DNA of 64,000 bases from JBEKYD01 sp052148435 (lineage in GTDB: Bacteria; Acidobacteriota; Terriglobia; Bryobacterales; Bryobacteraceae), in assembly GCA_052148435.1 (NCBI GenBank), contig JBKQIF010000159.1, positions 1 to 64,000 of the forward strand, in the 5' to 3' direction. The notes beneath the pieces are model-generated. The model was not told the origin of the DNA, did no database searches, and saw only the letters and a program-made list of their open reading frames with translations. Numbering within the stretch: the stretch's first letter is position 1; each line of letters starts with the position of its first letter. The position numbers and the translations under genes are program-made. Positions 26,929-36,292 of this stretch are shown piece after piece.

Positions 26929-27383
26929 AATCGTTCGAGTTCAGGCTGGCCCGCGTGTTGGAATGGAGGCAAACGGAGCTGGAACTGGCGGACGGCCGCT
27001 TCTGCCGCCAACTGGGGGTGCTGGCGGAGTTGGATCGCGAGCGCGCGCTGCTGGCCGAACAGCGTTCCGCCGCCGAGGCCCAAGTTCGCGCCGATCCCAA
27101 TCTGAGCGGCAGCGATCTGGCCACGCTGGCGGCCTTCCGAGAGTACGTGGATGCGCGCCGGGAACATCTCGCCGGCCGCCGCGCCGAAGAGCGGCGAGAA
27201 CTGGCCGAGATCGAAGCCGCATTGCTCGAAGCGCGGCGGCGGTGCCGCTTGCTGGAGCGGTTGAAGCAGCATCGCCGCGAAGAATGGATCCATGCCGGCA
27301 ACGCGGAGATAGAGCGAACCGCTTCGGAAAATTATCTGGCCCAGTGGACCGAGCGGCGCCGGGCGGAAAATCGGAGCCGGTAG
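26925..27383 (+). CDS. fliJ: Flagellar export protein FliJ
   Basis: The 152-residue protein is almost wholly a charged antiparallel coiled coil. It begins KSFEFRLARVLEWRQTELEL, the usual FliJ start (F-x-L-x-x-V-L-x-x-R), and continues to RLLERLKQHRREEWIHAGNA. The start is GTG overlapping the fliI stop. FliJ sits in the FliI ring like the gamma subunit of F1. It is the last gene of this operon, and a convergent glycosidase begins 4 bases later, so the remaining flagellar genes must lie elsewhere. Confidence 0.88.
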   Translation: MKSFEFRLARVLEWRQTELELADGRFCRQLGVLAELDRERALLAEQRSAAEAQVRADPNLSGSDLATLAAFREYVDARREHLAGRRAEERRELAEIEAALLEARRRCRLLERLKQHRREEWIHAGNAEIERTASENYLAQWTERRRAENRSR

Positions 27384-27387
27384 AGGC

Positions 27388-29895
27388 CTATGGCTCCGTA
27401 CGGATACCGATCGAACCGGCGAACAATCCCGAGCTGCCGCCGGTCAACTGAATCGTGCCTGGTTTGCCGCGGGTGGAGCGTACGATTACCAGCGCCAACC
27501 CGCTAAAGGCCTTGCGATAGCCGGCGTGAAACGGTTCGGTCGTGGCCGGGTTGCCATTGTCCACGGCTTCGATCCGGCCGGGGCCTTTGATCTGGAACTC
27601 CACCAGATTGTCGGCCAGCGGGCACAGGTTGCCGTGCTGATCCTCCACCCGCATGGTAACGAAGGAAAGATCGTCGCCATCGGCGTGAATCACCGCCCGG
27701 TCCGGAACCAGGCGAATGCGGGCGGGAGCTTCCGCGGTGTGCACTTCATCCACCGCCACCTGCCGGTTCTCCCGATAGGCCACCGCCTTCAGCGTTCCCG
27801 CTTCATAGGGGACTTCCCAAACCAGGCGGTACTTGGTGGCGAAGCGCTTGTCCGGGCTGACGTTGGGTCCCACCGGCATCACCCAGGGCTCGCCAAACCG
27901 CTTCTTGCGTCCCAGCGATTTGCCGTTCAGGATCAGCTCCACTTCGTCGGCGTTCGTATAGCACATCACCGGAATCGCCTGCCCTTCGCGGCCCTCCCAG
28001 TTCCAGTGCGGCAGCAGGTGCACCATGGGCCTGGTGGTCCACTGGCTCTGGTACAGATAGTAGCGATCCTTGGGGAAACCGGCCAGGTCGATCATGCCGA
28101 AGTAAGAGCTGCGCGCCGGCCAATCGGTCTCGTTGGCGGCGCGGTTTTCGAAAAACGGCGTGGGCTCGCCCAGATAATCGAAGCCCGTCCACACGAATTC
28201 GCCCAGTACCTCGGGCAAACGGTCCTGGGCGTCGAACTCCACGTCGGGACAATAAGCCCAGGGGGGAGCGATGATGTCATAGCTCGAAATCTGGAGCGAC
28301 GGGTGCTTTTGGTACTTCTCGATGGGCAGATGATAGACGCCGCGCGAGCTGACGCACGAAGAAGTTTCCGTTCCGAAGATGGCCCAGGTGGGATGCTCCT
28401 TCATGATCTGCTCATAGTGCATCGGCTTATAGTTGAATCCGGGAATGTCCACTTCGTCGGCCAGTTTGTTCTTGATGGCGCCGGTCCAGTTATCGAACGC
28501 TGACGTGGTGGGTCTGGTGGGATCCTCTTCGTGGAAGAATCCGGTCAGGCGGCGCGCTTCCTTCCAGCCGTCGGGCTTGCTTTGCTCGGGAATCTCGTTG
28601 CCGATGCTCCACATGATAATGCTGGGGTGATTGCGATCGCGGTCGACCAAATCGCGCACGTCGCGCTCGCTCCACTCATCGAAGAACTTACTCAACCCGT
28701 TGGGCACCTTGGGAACGCGCCACATGTCGAAGGATTCGTCCATCACCAGCAGGCCGAGGCGGTCGCAGAACTCGAGCAGCTCCGGCGAGGGCGGATTGTG
28801 GCTGGTGCGGACAGCATTCACGCCGCCGGCCTTTAGGATCTGGAGCTGCCGTTCGGTGGCGCGGCGGTTGACGGCGGTGCCCAGAGCTCCCAGGTCGGAA
28901 TGCTGGCACACGCCCTGCAGTTTCAGATGGCGGCCGTTCAGCAGGAATCCCTTGTCCTTATCGAACGCAATCGAGCGGATGCCGAAGGGGGTCTCGTAGC
29001 GGTCTTCGACGCGGTTGCCATTGCGCACTTCACTCACCAGCCGGTACAGATACGGATGGTCCACGTCCCAGCGCTCGGGCTTGGGCACGGTCAAGCTGGC
29101 GGTCACGGTTTGCGCGCCATCGGCGGGAATGGCGGCGTCATCGTCGTGCCGCGCCACCTCAATGCCGGCGGCATCGAGCACGCGCGTGCGCAGAGTGACG
29201 CGGGCTTCGAACGGCTGGCGGTTGCGAATCTCGGTCTTGACGGAGACGGAGCTTTTGTCCGCGACAACCTCCGGGGTAGTGACATAGGTGCCCCAACGGG
29301 CCACGTGCACCGGCCCGGTCACCGTCAACCACACGTTGCGGTAGATGCCCGCGCCGGGATACCAGCGCGAGGAGTGGTCCTCCGGCGTCAGCCGCACCGC
29401 CAGCACGTTGGGCGCAACCCCGAAATGCAAATACGGTGTCAGGTCGAAGGCAAAACTGGTGTAGCCATAAGGGCGCGAACCCAGTTCCCGGCCGTTCAGC
29501 CACACGTGTGCGTTGGACATGGCGCCATCGAACTCGATCGAGAAGTAGCGGCCGCTGCCGCCGCCAGAGAGGGTGAACGATTTGCGATACCAGCCGGTCC
29601 CAAACGCCGGCAGCGCGCCGGTATGCGGATTCAGGTTGCGGTCGAACGGCTCGCCGATCGCCCAATCGTGGGGGAGGGTGAGCTCGGTCCATTTGGAGTC
29701 GTCGAAGACGGGCGCTTCGGCGCCGGGCGCCTCTCCTTTGAAGAACCTCCACCCAGCGTTGAAACTCATCCGGCGCTCGGCGCCGATTCTGACTTCCGTG
29801 GCGGCGTTGGCGCATGACATAGTCAAGGGCAATGCCAGCGCAGCCAAGCACGCGGCGGGCGTCCAGCTTCGTAGTCCCAGGGTTCGCATAAGCAC
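27388..29895 (-). CDS. Exported GH2 beta-galactosidase-like glycosidase
   Basis: The 835-residue protein has a signal peptide (SWTPAACLAALALPLTMSCA; the LTMSC stretch could be a lipobox). A GH2 sugar-binding domain follows (GWRFFKGEAPG, LTLPHDWAIGEPF, HVWLNGRELGSRPYGYTSF), then an immunoglobulin-like domain, then the catalytic barrel. The barrel has VRTSHNPPSPELLEFCDRLG, the acid/base Glu in IIMWSIGNEIPEQ and the nucleophile region LGEFVWTGFDYLGEPTP. C-terminal DUF4982-like and Ig-like domains follow. It likely releases terminal beta-galactosyl or similar residues from plant glycans in the periplasm. It converges on fliJ. Confidence 0.92.
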   Translation of the reverse strand: MLMRTLGLRSWTPAACLAALALPLTMSCANAATEVRIGAERRMSFNAGWRFFKGEAPGAEAPVFDDSKWTELTLPHDWAIGEPFDRNLNPHTGALPAFGTGWYRKSFTLSGGGSGRYFSIEFDGAMSNAHVWLNGRELGSRPYGYTSFAFDLTPYLHFGVAPNVLAVRLTPEDHSSRWYPGAGIYRNVWLTVTGPVHVARWGTYVTTPEVVADKSSVSVKTEIRNRQPFEARVTLRTRVLDAAGIEVARHDDDAAIPADGAQTVTASLTVPKPERWDVDHPYLYRLVSEVRNGNRVEDRYETPFGIRSIAFDKDKGFLLNGRHLKLQGVCQHSDLGALGTAVNRRATERQLQILKAGGVNAVRTSHNPPSPELLEFCDRLGLLVMDESFDMWRVPKVPNGLSKFFDEWSERDVRDLVDRDRNHPSIIMWSIGNEIPEQSKPDGWKEARRLTGFFHEEDPTRPTTSAFDNWTGAIKNKLADEVDIPGFNYKPMHYEQIMKEHPTWAIFGTETSSCVSSRGVYHLPIEKYQKHPSLQISSYDIIAPPWAYCPDVEFDAQDRLPEVLGEFVWTGFDYLGEPTPFFENRAANETDWPARSSYFGMIDLAGFPKDRYYLYQSQWTTRPMVHLLPHWNWEGREGQAIPVMCYTNADEVELILNGKSLGRKKRFGEPWVMPVGPNVSPDKRFATKYRLVWEVPYEAGTLKAVAYRENRQVAVDEVHTAEAPARIRLVPDRAVIHADGDDLSFVTMRVEDQHGNLCPLADNLVEFQIKGPGRIEAVDNGNPATTEPFHAGYRKAFSGLALVIVRSTRGKPGTIQLTGGSSGLFAGSIGIRTEP

Positions 29896-29993
29896 TCCCC
29901 ATCATATTCCCGCGCGACATTCCTGTGAGGCGACGCGGGAACGACGGCGGCCCGTGGGCTATACCGGAAGCGCGGATCTTCAGGCTGCACGAG

Positions 29994-31241
29994 TCACGGT
30001 TTGACGGTTTTGGTCCAATCCATCGGCGAGACCGGCCCCACCACGAACAGAAAGCTCAGCGCTCCCAGCACCAGCACCACGCACACCGCCACGAAGGCGT
30101 AAAAGAACTGGCCGGTGGCGGACACGATCACGCCGGTTATCCACGGCGCGGCCACCCCCGCCAGATTGCCGAACGCATTTTCCAAACCGGTCCATTTACC
30201 CGCCGCCGGAGGTCCGGCGATGGTCTGCGTGATGGCCCAGTGGTTGGAGGTACAAAGTCCAAACGACAGGCAGGCTGCCGTCAGCAGCGCGATGCACATC
30301 CACGGGCTGTGAACGATCGCCGCGGGCAAAACCAGCGTGCACAACAGCAACCCGGCCGCTGCGAAGCTCTTGCGAACGAGGGTCGGTGTGGCCCCCCGCA
30401 TGATCAGGTGGTCCGAAACCCAACCGTTGATGGCCGACGAAGCGGCGAGCCCCCAGAAAGGAACCGAGCCCACGACGGCCATCATGCCCATCGAGAAGTG
30501 TCTCTCCACAACCAGGTAGGTGGGCAGCCAGGTGATCAGAAAGTACCACGCGTAATCGATGCTGAAAAGCCCGAAAAACGTGCCCCAGGCGGACCGCTCC
30601 CGCAGAATCCGGCCGAAGCTGGGCCCTTCGTGGCGTTTCGGCTTGTCCGCGGCCTCGGTGCGGGGCGCCCAGACGGCCCACAGTGGGACCCACAGCATGG
30701 CGCCGAAGCCCAGGATCAAGAACAGGGCTCGCCACCCGAACCGCGCCACCACCAGGCCGCCGATCAGCATCCCCAGGGCAGGCCCGGCTTTCGAGCCGGC
30801 ATCGATGAGGGCGTTGGTGAGGCCGCGCCGGTGTTCCGGGAAACGCGTGGCGATGATCTTCGAATAGGAGGGATAGGCCACCGACTCCGCGGCGCCGAGC
30901 ACCAACCGCAGCGAAAACAGTGCGCCAAACCCGCCTACGAAACCGGTTGCCGCCGTCGCCGCCGACCAGATCAGGAAGCCGGCGCCAAAAACCCAGTTGA
31001 CGTCGTAACGGTCCACCAGCCACCCGGACACAATCTGGAACGACGCATAAGTCCAGAAAAACGCCGAGAACAGAAGCCCCAGGTGGGCCGGAGAGAGCCG
31101 GAGTTCGGTCCGCAACCCCGGTGCCGCTACGGAAAGATTCGTGCGGTCGATATAGTTGATGGCGACCGAGACCACCAGCAGGGCAAAGGCCAGCCACGCC
31201 GCTTTCGTCGTCTTGGCTTCAAGCGAATCCGCCAGCTTCAT
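29994..31241 (-). CDS. MFS transporter of the anion:cation symporter (ACS) family
   Basis: The 415-residue protein has twelve hydrophobic segments and the ACS opening INYIDRTNLSVAAPGLRTEL, followed by LLFSAFFWTYASFQIVSGWL and VDRYDVNWVFGAGFLIWSAA. Family members import organic anions such as glucarate, galactonate, hexuronates or phthalate with protons. It lies about 100 bases downstream, on the same strand, from where the DUF362 promoter region ends and upstream of the GH2 gene, so a sugar-acid substrate is a reasonable guess. It could be co-transcribed with the GH2 gene. Confidence 0.9.
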   Translation of the reverse strand: MKLADSLEAKTTKAAWLAFALLVVSVAINYIDRTNLSVAAPGLRTELRLSPAHLGLLFSAFFWTYASFQIVSGWLVDRYDVNWVFGAGFLIWSAATAATGFVGGFGALFSLRLVLGAAESVAYPSYSKIIATRFPEHRRGLTNALIDAGSKAGPALGMLIGGLVVARFGWRALFLILGFGAMLWVPLWAVWAPRTEAADKPKRHEGPSFGRILRERSAWGTFFGLFSIDYAWYFLITWLPTYLVVERHFSMGMMAVVGSVPFWGLAASSAINGWVSDHLIMRGATPTLVRKSFAAAGLLLCTLVLPAAIVHSPWMCIALLTAACLSFGLCTSNHWAITQTIAGPPAAGKWTGLENAFGNLAGVAAPWITGVIVSATGQFFYAFVAVCVVLVLGALSFLFVVGPVSPMDWTKTVKP

Positions 31242-31606
31242 GCCGCCGTCCCAGACTCAGTCAGAATTGCACTCCGGAGTCTACACAAGATTACCATCCG
31301 CGCGCGCCGGCGCCCGTCAGATTCTTTTCCCGCCGCAATGACTTTCTCGTGGAGCGGACTCTCGGTCTTCCACGCCGGGACTCATCCCGGCGCTTGTCTC
31401 GCATGGCCTGTCATGAGGCCCAAACCAGCGCTTCGGAAAACTCACCCGTCAAGTGCAGGGAGGAGTATTTTTCCTTGACAAAACCTTATCATGGATGTCC
31501 CACCCGGGCCCCCCGCACGGATTGCCCGGTCCGCACAGCTCGACCATGCGCAAGATACAATATAATCTGCTCACCGGCAGCGGTGCCTGTCCGGAAAGGA
31601 AATCGA

Positions 31607-32728
31607 GTGTCACCAAAACTCACGCGACGTCACCTTTTTCAACTGCCCGGCGCCGGAATGCTTCTTTCGGCTACGCGGCTGCGCGGCCAGGAACAACCTC
31701 CGCCCGCGGTGCCCGCTCCGCCCATAGTGGAATATAAGCCGCGGTCCACGGTATCCCTGGTCCAGGGCGATAACCGCCAGGCCAATGTGTACAAAGCGCT
31801 GATGGCCATCGACGACCAGGTTCGTCCCAAGCTGGCCACGGCCAAGCGGGTCCTGATCAAGCCCAACAATGTCGGCGTAGACACGCAGTTGTGCGCCACC
31901 CATGCCGACGCGCTCCGCGCCATTCTGGAATACCTCGGCCCGCGCTTTAAGGGGCCGGTGACGATCGCCGAATCCTCGGCCAACGATACCTGGACCGGGT
32001 TCCGCAATTACAAGTATCCGGAAGTGGTCCGGGAATACAAATCGATGAAGCCGGAGTTGCTGGACCTGAACCAGGAGGGCAAGTTCGTTCTTCAGCCGAT
32101 CCTCGACCGGAACTTCCACCTGATTCCCGTGAGGCTGGCCGCCCGGCTGGCTGAGCCCGGCACTTTTGTCATCAGCCCGGCCATGCTGAAGACGCACAAC
32201 TACGTGGTCGCAACCCTATCCGTCAAGAACATGGTCATCGGCTCCGCACTCCATAGCGTGAACAGCAACGGCTCCGGAGCCTTTAATCACAAGCACCTTT
32301 TCCATGCCGGCTTCCACATCATGCACTTCAACATGCTGCGGACCGCGCAGCGGCTCCAGCCCTACTGGGGCGTCGCCGTCATCGACGGTTTCGAGGGCAT
32401 GGAAGGCAACGGCCCGCGCCTGGGCACTCCGGTACCCCACCGCATAGCCCTCGCGTCAACGGATTTCCTCGCGGCCGACCGGGTTGGCCTGGAGTGCATG
32501 GGGGTGGATCCGCGGGAGGTCGGTTACCTGCAGTACTGCGCCCAGATGGGACTCGGCAATTACGATCTGGGGAAAATCGACCTGCGCGGCCCGGCTATCG
32601 CCGGCGTGCGGAAGAAATACAAACTGCACGATTGGGCCAACGAAGAATTGCACTGGATGGATCCCGTACCCTTCGACGACTTCGCATGGCCTGAGTTCGG
32701 CGACCAGGGCACGCCCAAGAAAAGCTAA
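31607..32728 (+). CDS. Tat-exported DUF362 domain protein
   Basis: The start is GTG at 31607, with AAGGA eight bases upstream, giving VSPKLTRRHLFQLPGAGMLL, a twin-arginine-like leader. The 373-residue product has the DUF362 features KRVLIKPNNVGVDTQLCATH, TIAESSANDTWTGFRNYKYP and TFVISPAMLKTHNYVVATLS, with VKNMVIGSALH. Most DUF362 proteins are iron-sulphur or uncharacterised, but no cysteine cluster is visible here. The function is unknown. TATAAT at 31561-31566 could be its -10 box, although the -35 is poor. Confidence 0.82.
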   Translation: MSPKLTRRHLFQLPGAGMLLSATRLRGQEQPPPAVPAPPIVEYKPRSTVSLVQGDNRQANVYKALMAIDDQVRPKLATAKRVLIKPNNVGVDTQLCATHADALRAILEYLGPRFKGPVTIAESSANDTWTGFRNYKYPEVVREYKSMKPELLDLNQEGKFVLQPILDRNFHLIPVRLAARLAEPGTFVISPAMLKTHNYVVATLSVKNMVIGSALHSVNSNGSGAFNHKHLFHAGFHIMHFNMLRTAQRLQPYWGVAVIDGFEGMEGNGPRLGTPVPHRIALASTDFLAADRVGLECMGVDPREVGYLQYCAQMGLGNYDLGKIDLRGPAIAGVRKKYKLHDWANEELHWMDPVPFDDFAWPEFGDQGTPKKS

Positions 32729-32815
32729 TCTCACGGAGCGGAACAACAAAAGCGGACGCGGCGAGCCCTGTTTTTCGGCGCGATCGTTCCCGTCCAGAAA
32801 CTTATCGTCACCTTC

Positions 32816-32985
32816 ACAGGGTGTGCTGCTGTCGCTGGGCGTGGCAAAATCGACCAGCTGCTTGATCTGGGCAACCGAAAGGGTCGGGAAGCCCTCATGA
32901 ATTTCGTCGATGCTGTCGCCGAGATCGTAGCTGTTCACAATGGGGTCCGGCATGGCGCGCGTTCCGCGCGCGACGGCCGCCCCGA
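32816..32985 (-). pseudogene. Truncated DUF433 antitoxin-like remnant
   Basis: On the minus strand a frame reads VARGTRAMPDPIVNSYDLGD and then EIHEGFPTLSVAQIKQLVDF. This matches the second half of DUF433 proteins (RGTRIxVxxI, then DSIEEIxxxFPxLTxEQI). The first half (the GGKPxI part) is replaced by the end of the neighbouring ligase gene. There is no start codon or partner toxin. It is a relic of an antitoxin gene, cut by whatever placed the ligase gene here. Confidence 0.6.
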
Positions 32986-32990
32986 TGGGT

Positions 32991-34148
32991 TTACGGCTGG
33001 CGGCGTTTCGCAGCCACCAGCGCTCCGGCCACAGTGAACAGGAGCAGGGCGACGGCGGGCTTCTCAAACGGATAGTCGGCCAAAGCGAGACCAAAGACCG
33101 CGGGGATGCCGATGGCCCAGGGAGAGCGGAGCGCCCGCGCGGAAAGGGCGGCGGCGAGCGAGAGCAGGAGGACGGCGAACGGCAATCCGCCTTCCGCGGC
33201 CCACTGGAGCCAGTCGCTATGGGCCTGGTTGGCAACCAAACCGTCGTCGACGGTGGCGTACATGGGGTACGCGGTGGGCCAGCATCCCAGTCCCGCGCCG
33301 TGCCACGGGGCGGCCTGAATCATGGCCAGGCTCGCGCGCGCGTAGCGCAGCCGGGCGTCGTCTCCCCAGTGAAAACGCAGCCAGAGCGTGTCCCAGCCGG
33401 CGATGGCGGCAAAGGCGGCGACCAGGGCCAGCACGACGAACGGCCGGCGCAGCCGGCGGTCGAAGGCGCCGGGCATGGGCGCGATTGCGAGCGCCAGGCC
33501 GAGGACGAGTTCTGCTCCGACGACCACCGCTCCGGAACGCGAAGCCGACGCCATCACCGCGCCGCCCAACGCGGCCGCCATCAGGGCGGGCGTGAGCCAG
33601 CGCCGCGTACCGGTTACGGCCCGCGCCAGCGCAATGGGCAACAGCAGCGCGCAGAAAGCCGCGAAATGATTGTGATAAAGAAACGGGCCCATGGGCATTT
33701 GTGGATCGTGGATGGGGAAATACCAAAACACCCGGTCGCGGCTGGAATAGAGCTGTAAGACCGCTTCCACCGAGACGGCGACCCCGAACCAAAGGAGCCA
33801 CCCCAGGAAACGCTCGCGGCGCGCCGGGTCCAAAAACAATTGCGCCGCTACCAGGAACGCCACTCCATCGGCCGCCCACAACAACGATGTATTCAGGGTT
33901 GCCCAGCGGTTTAGTGTGCCCGCGGAAACGATTTGCCAGAGACCCCACCCGGCGGCGCCCAAAGGCACCGCCACAAGTGGAGGAAGATACAGGCGCCGTG
34001 GCCGCCACAGGCAACCGAGGCACCCGGCCAACCCGATGGCGAAGATCAGGCCGTAGACCAGGAACGCCGGCCAGGGAGAGTCGATCCAGGCCATCAGCAC
34101 GGCCAGACAGAGCACCGCGAACAGGGCCGCTGACAGCCTATCTTCCAC
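32991..34148 (-). CDS. O-antigen ligase/polymerase-like membrane protein
   Basis: The start is taken as GTG at 34148, which overlaps the end of the upstream gene by 11 bases and has GGA before it. The 385-residue protein has about ten membrane helices and the Wzy_C/WaaL-type periplasmic loop with PMGPFLYHNHFAAFCALLLP and ASRSGAVVVGAELVLGLALA. HGAGLGCWPTAYPMY and VANQAHSDWLQWAAEGGLPF follow, the typical H-N-xxL/E-x-G region. It probably joins or polymerises lipid-linked glycans at the periplasmic face. It is coupled to the TPR-like gene upstream. Confidence 0.85.
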   Translation of the reverse strand: MEDRLSAALFAVLCLAVLMAWIDSPWPAFLVYGLIFAIGLAGCLGCLWRPRRLYLPPLVAVPLGAAGWGLWQIVSAGTLNRWATLNTSLLWAADGVAFLVAAQLFLDPARRERFLGWLLWFGVAVSVEAVLQLYSSRDRVFWYFPIHDPQMPMGPFLYHNHFAAFCALLLPIALARAVTGTRRWLTPALMAAALGGAVMASASRSGAVVVGAELVLGLALAIAPMPGAFDRRLRRPFVVLALVAAFAAIAGWDTLWLRFHWGDDARLRYARASLAMIQAAPWHGAGLGCWPTAYPMYATVDDGLVANQAHSDWLQWAAEGGLPFAVLLLSLAAALSARALRSPWAIGIPAVFGLALADYPFEKPAVALLLFTVAGALVAAKRRQP

Positions 34149-35376
34149 TGGAGTTCCCCCAGAGCCGGAGCCGCCGGAATTCCACCCGGCCGATATAGCG
34201 CACCGTGCCGGGCTTGCGCCGATAGCGCACGGCCACGCACACAAAGCGGGATTGGGCTCGGTGGACGGGCAGGCGCACTGCGGACCAATCGAGCGACGGC
34301 GCCAGACCTGCCTTGGCCAGCGGTTCGCCCGATACCGCATCCTCTACGGCGACGCTCAACCCGTTGTCCGCGGCGGCGGAGGTGCGATACTCCATGCCAA
34401 AAAGCAGCGAGTCTTCCCAGACCGGCACGATTTGCCGGATGAGCGGACACGCCTCCGGCTCGTCCCCCGAAAACGAAACCGAGAAACCCAGTTCCGGATC
34501 TCCGGGCGTCAACCGAACCTCGGAGGTGGGAAACAGTTTCCAATCGAATCCCCGGCCGGAGGGGAGGGAGCTAAACAGCGGGTTGGTCAGAAGATTGCCC
34601 GGTTCGTTTGCCGGAACCAGGCTGCGTCGGGCCATTCCGTCCCAGACGGTCTTCGCGTCGTCCCACCAGCCGGCTTGTTGCAAACGGTCGCAGTAGTCCA
34701 GCAGCGCGGTCTTGCTTTCGAGATCCCGCAGGTTCAGGAGCGCGCGCGCAACTGGCAGCGCCTGGTGGGGCCCGGCCCGATCCGCCGCAAACACCAGGAA
34801 CTGGCGCAGGGTCTCCGCGTCAGCCGGCAGAGCGCGCTGGAGGATGGCGGCCGGGTCGGGCGTCGTCATCCAGCAAAGTTGAAAGGCAGCGGCACGGTCG
34901 CCATAGCTTCTCTCGAAGGAGCGGCGCGCCCAGGTCCAGAAATTCGGCGCATCGCCTTGGCGAAAATAAAAGTTCATCAGCGCGATGCGGGGCGCGAACT
35001 GGTGGTCGATGCGGGCGGCTTCCATGTAGAAGCGCTCGGCCGCGGCAATTTCGCCGCGCGTTTCGGCGCGGATGGCCCGCCGCAGCCAATAGGTGGCTTG
35101 GTTCGGATCCAGGCGGCAGGCGAGCGCGAACTGGGGCTCGGGGTCCAGCCCATGGCGCTCCAGAAGGTCGGCCAGGGCGGCATGGTAGCGCGCGTTCCAT
35201 GGATCGAGAGCGGCCGCATGCGCCAGCGCGGCCAGGCCGCCCTCTTGTTCCAAAATCCCGGCGTACGCCAAACGAAGGCTGACGGCCAGGGCGGCGGCAA
35301 GCAGAACCCCGCAACCCGCCAGGCAGCCCCAATACCGATAGCGCCGGAAGGCGGAAATCGGACGATTCTCTTCCAT
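34138..35376 (-). CDS. Membrane-anchored TPR-like protein partnered with the ligase
   Basis: The start at MEENRPISAFRRYRYWGCLA gives a short cytoplasmic lead, one membrane helix (about residues 12-34) and a periplasmic domain of 412 residues in all. Helical TPR-like repeats follow (AHAAALDPWNARYHAALADL, FALACRLDPNQATYWLRRAI, AERFYMEAARIDHQFAPRIA). The C-terminal half is beta-rich, reminiscent of a carbohydrate-binding jelly-roll (FDWKLFPTSEVRLTPGD). Such proteins commonly accompany O-antigen ligases and may assist glycan assembly. The specific role is unknown. Confidence 0.72.
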   Translation of the reverse strand: MEENRPISAFRRYRYWGCLAGCGVLLAAALAVSLRLAYAGILEQEGGLAALAHAAALDPWNARYHAALADLLERHGLDPEPQFALACRLDPNQATYWLRRAIRAETRGEIAAAERFYMEAARIDHQFAPRIALMNFYFRQGDAPNFWTWARRSFERSYGDRAAAFQLCWMTTPDPAAILQRALPADAETLRQFLVFAADRAGPHQALPVARALLNLRDLESKTALLDYCDRLQQAGWWDDAKTVWDGMARRSLVPANEPGNLLTNPLFSSLPSGRGFDWKLFPTSEVRLTPGDPELGFSVSFSGDEPEACPLIRQIVPVWEDSLLFGMEYRTSAAADNGLSVAVEDAVSGEPLAKAGLAPSLDWSAVRLPVHRAQSRFVCVAVRYRRKPGTVRYIGRVEFRRLRLWGNSSGR

Positions 35377-35521
35377 TCCGAAAGTGCCGTGCCCCATCAT
35401 AACCTGAAGCTGCCCAAGCCGGTCCGTGGGGCCCGCAGCACGCGATCCGCCGATTACGCGCCACGACTCCCTGGGTAACGGCGGCAGCAGCCAGTTATTA
35501 TGTTTCGGAAAGGTGCCTGTC

Positions 35522-36292
35522 ATGTATCTCGAAAAATTCAGCCTAAAGGACCGGGTTGCCGTCGTCACCGGAGCCGGCCGGGGCATTGGTCTGGAGATCG
35601 CCGGCGCGCTCGCCGATGCGGGAGCGACGGTAATCGTCGCGGAGATCGTCGAAGAGGCCGGCCGGGCGGCGGCCCAGCGGCTGACCCAAGCGGGTCGCCG
35701 GGCCGATTTTTACCAGCTCGACGTGACCGATTCAGCAGCCGTCGACCGAGCCGCCGACGCCGTTTTTGCCAAGTACGGTAAGATTGACATCCTGGTGAAC
35801 AACGCCGGATACGCCAACAATATCAAGGCCGAAACCTACCCGGATGACGAGTATTACAAGCTGATGCGCATCAATCTGGACGGTGTGATGTTCTGCTGCC
35901 GCGCCTTCGGCCGGCGGATGCTCGCCGTGGGCAAAGGCAGCATCGTCAACATCGGATCTATGTCCGGTTTGATCGTCAATAAGCCGCAGCCCCAATCCGT
36001 TTACAACGCCAGCAAGGCGGCCGTGCACATGCTGACCAAATCGCTGGCGTGCGAATGGGCAAAGTCCGGGATTCGAGTCAACGCGGTGGCGCCTGGCTAC
36101 ATCGACACGGAGATGACTCTGCGCGGACGGAAAAACGCCGAATGGAATGCCTGCTGGCTGGAAATGACGCCAATGGGACGCTGCGGCGAGCCATGTGAAG
36201 TCGCGTCCGTGGTCCTGTTCCTGGCGAGCGATGCAGCCAGCTACATCACTGGCGCAGTGCTGAGTATCGATGGCGGCTACACGGCCTGGTGA
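35522..36292 (+). CDS. SDR-family polyol/sugar dehydrogenase
   Basis: The ATG at 35522 follows GGAAAGG. The 256-residue classical SDR has the cofactor motif VVTGAGRGIGLEIA, the NNAGYA motif, Ser in GSMSGL and the catalytic YNASK (Tyr about residue 163). It ends GAVLSIDGGYTAW. It converges with, and overlaps by 16 bases, the ATPase gene of a sugar/polyol ABC importer. In sorbitol/mannitol clusters a similar SDR oxidises the imported polyol, so a polyol or rare sugar dehydrogenase is the best inference. Confidence 0.9.
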   Translation: MYLEKFSLKDRVAVVTGAGRGIGLEIAGALADAGATVIVAEIVEEAGRAAAQRLTQAGRRADFYQLDVTDSAAVDRAADAVFAKYGKIDILVNNAGYANNIKAETYPDDEYYKLMRINLDGVMFCCRAFGRRMLAVGKGSIVNIGSMSGLIVNKPQPQSVYNASKAAVHMLTKSLACEWAKSGIRVNAVAPGYIDTEMTLRGRKNAEWNACWLEMTPMGRCGEPCEVASVVLFLASDAASYITGAVLSIDGGYTAW

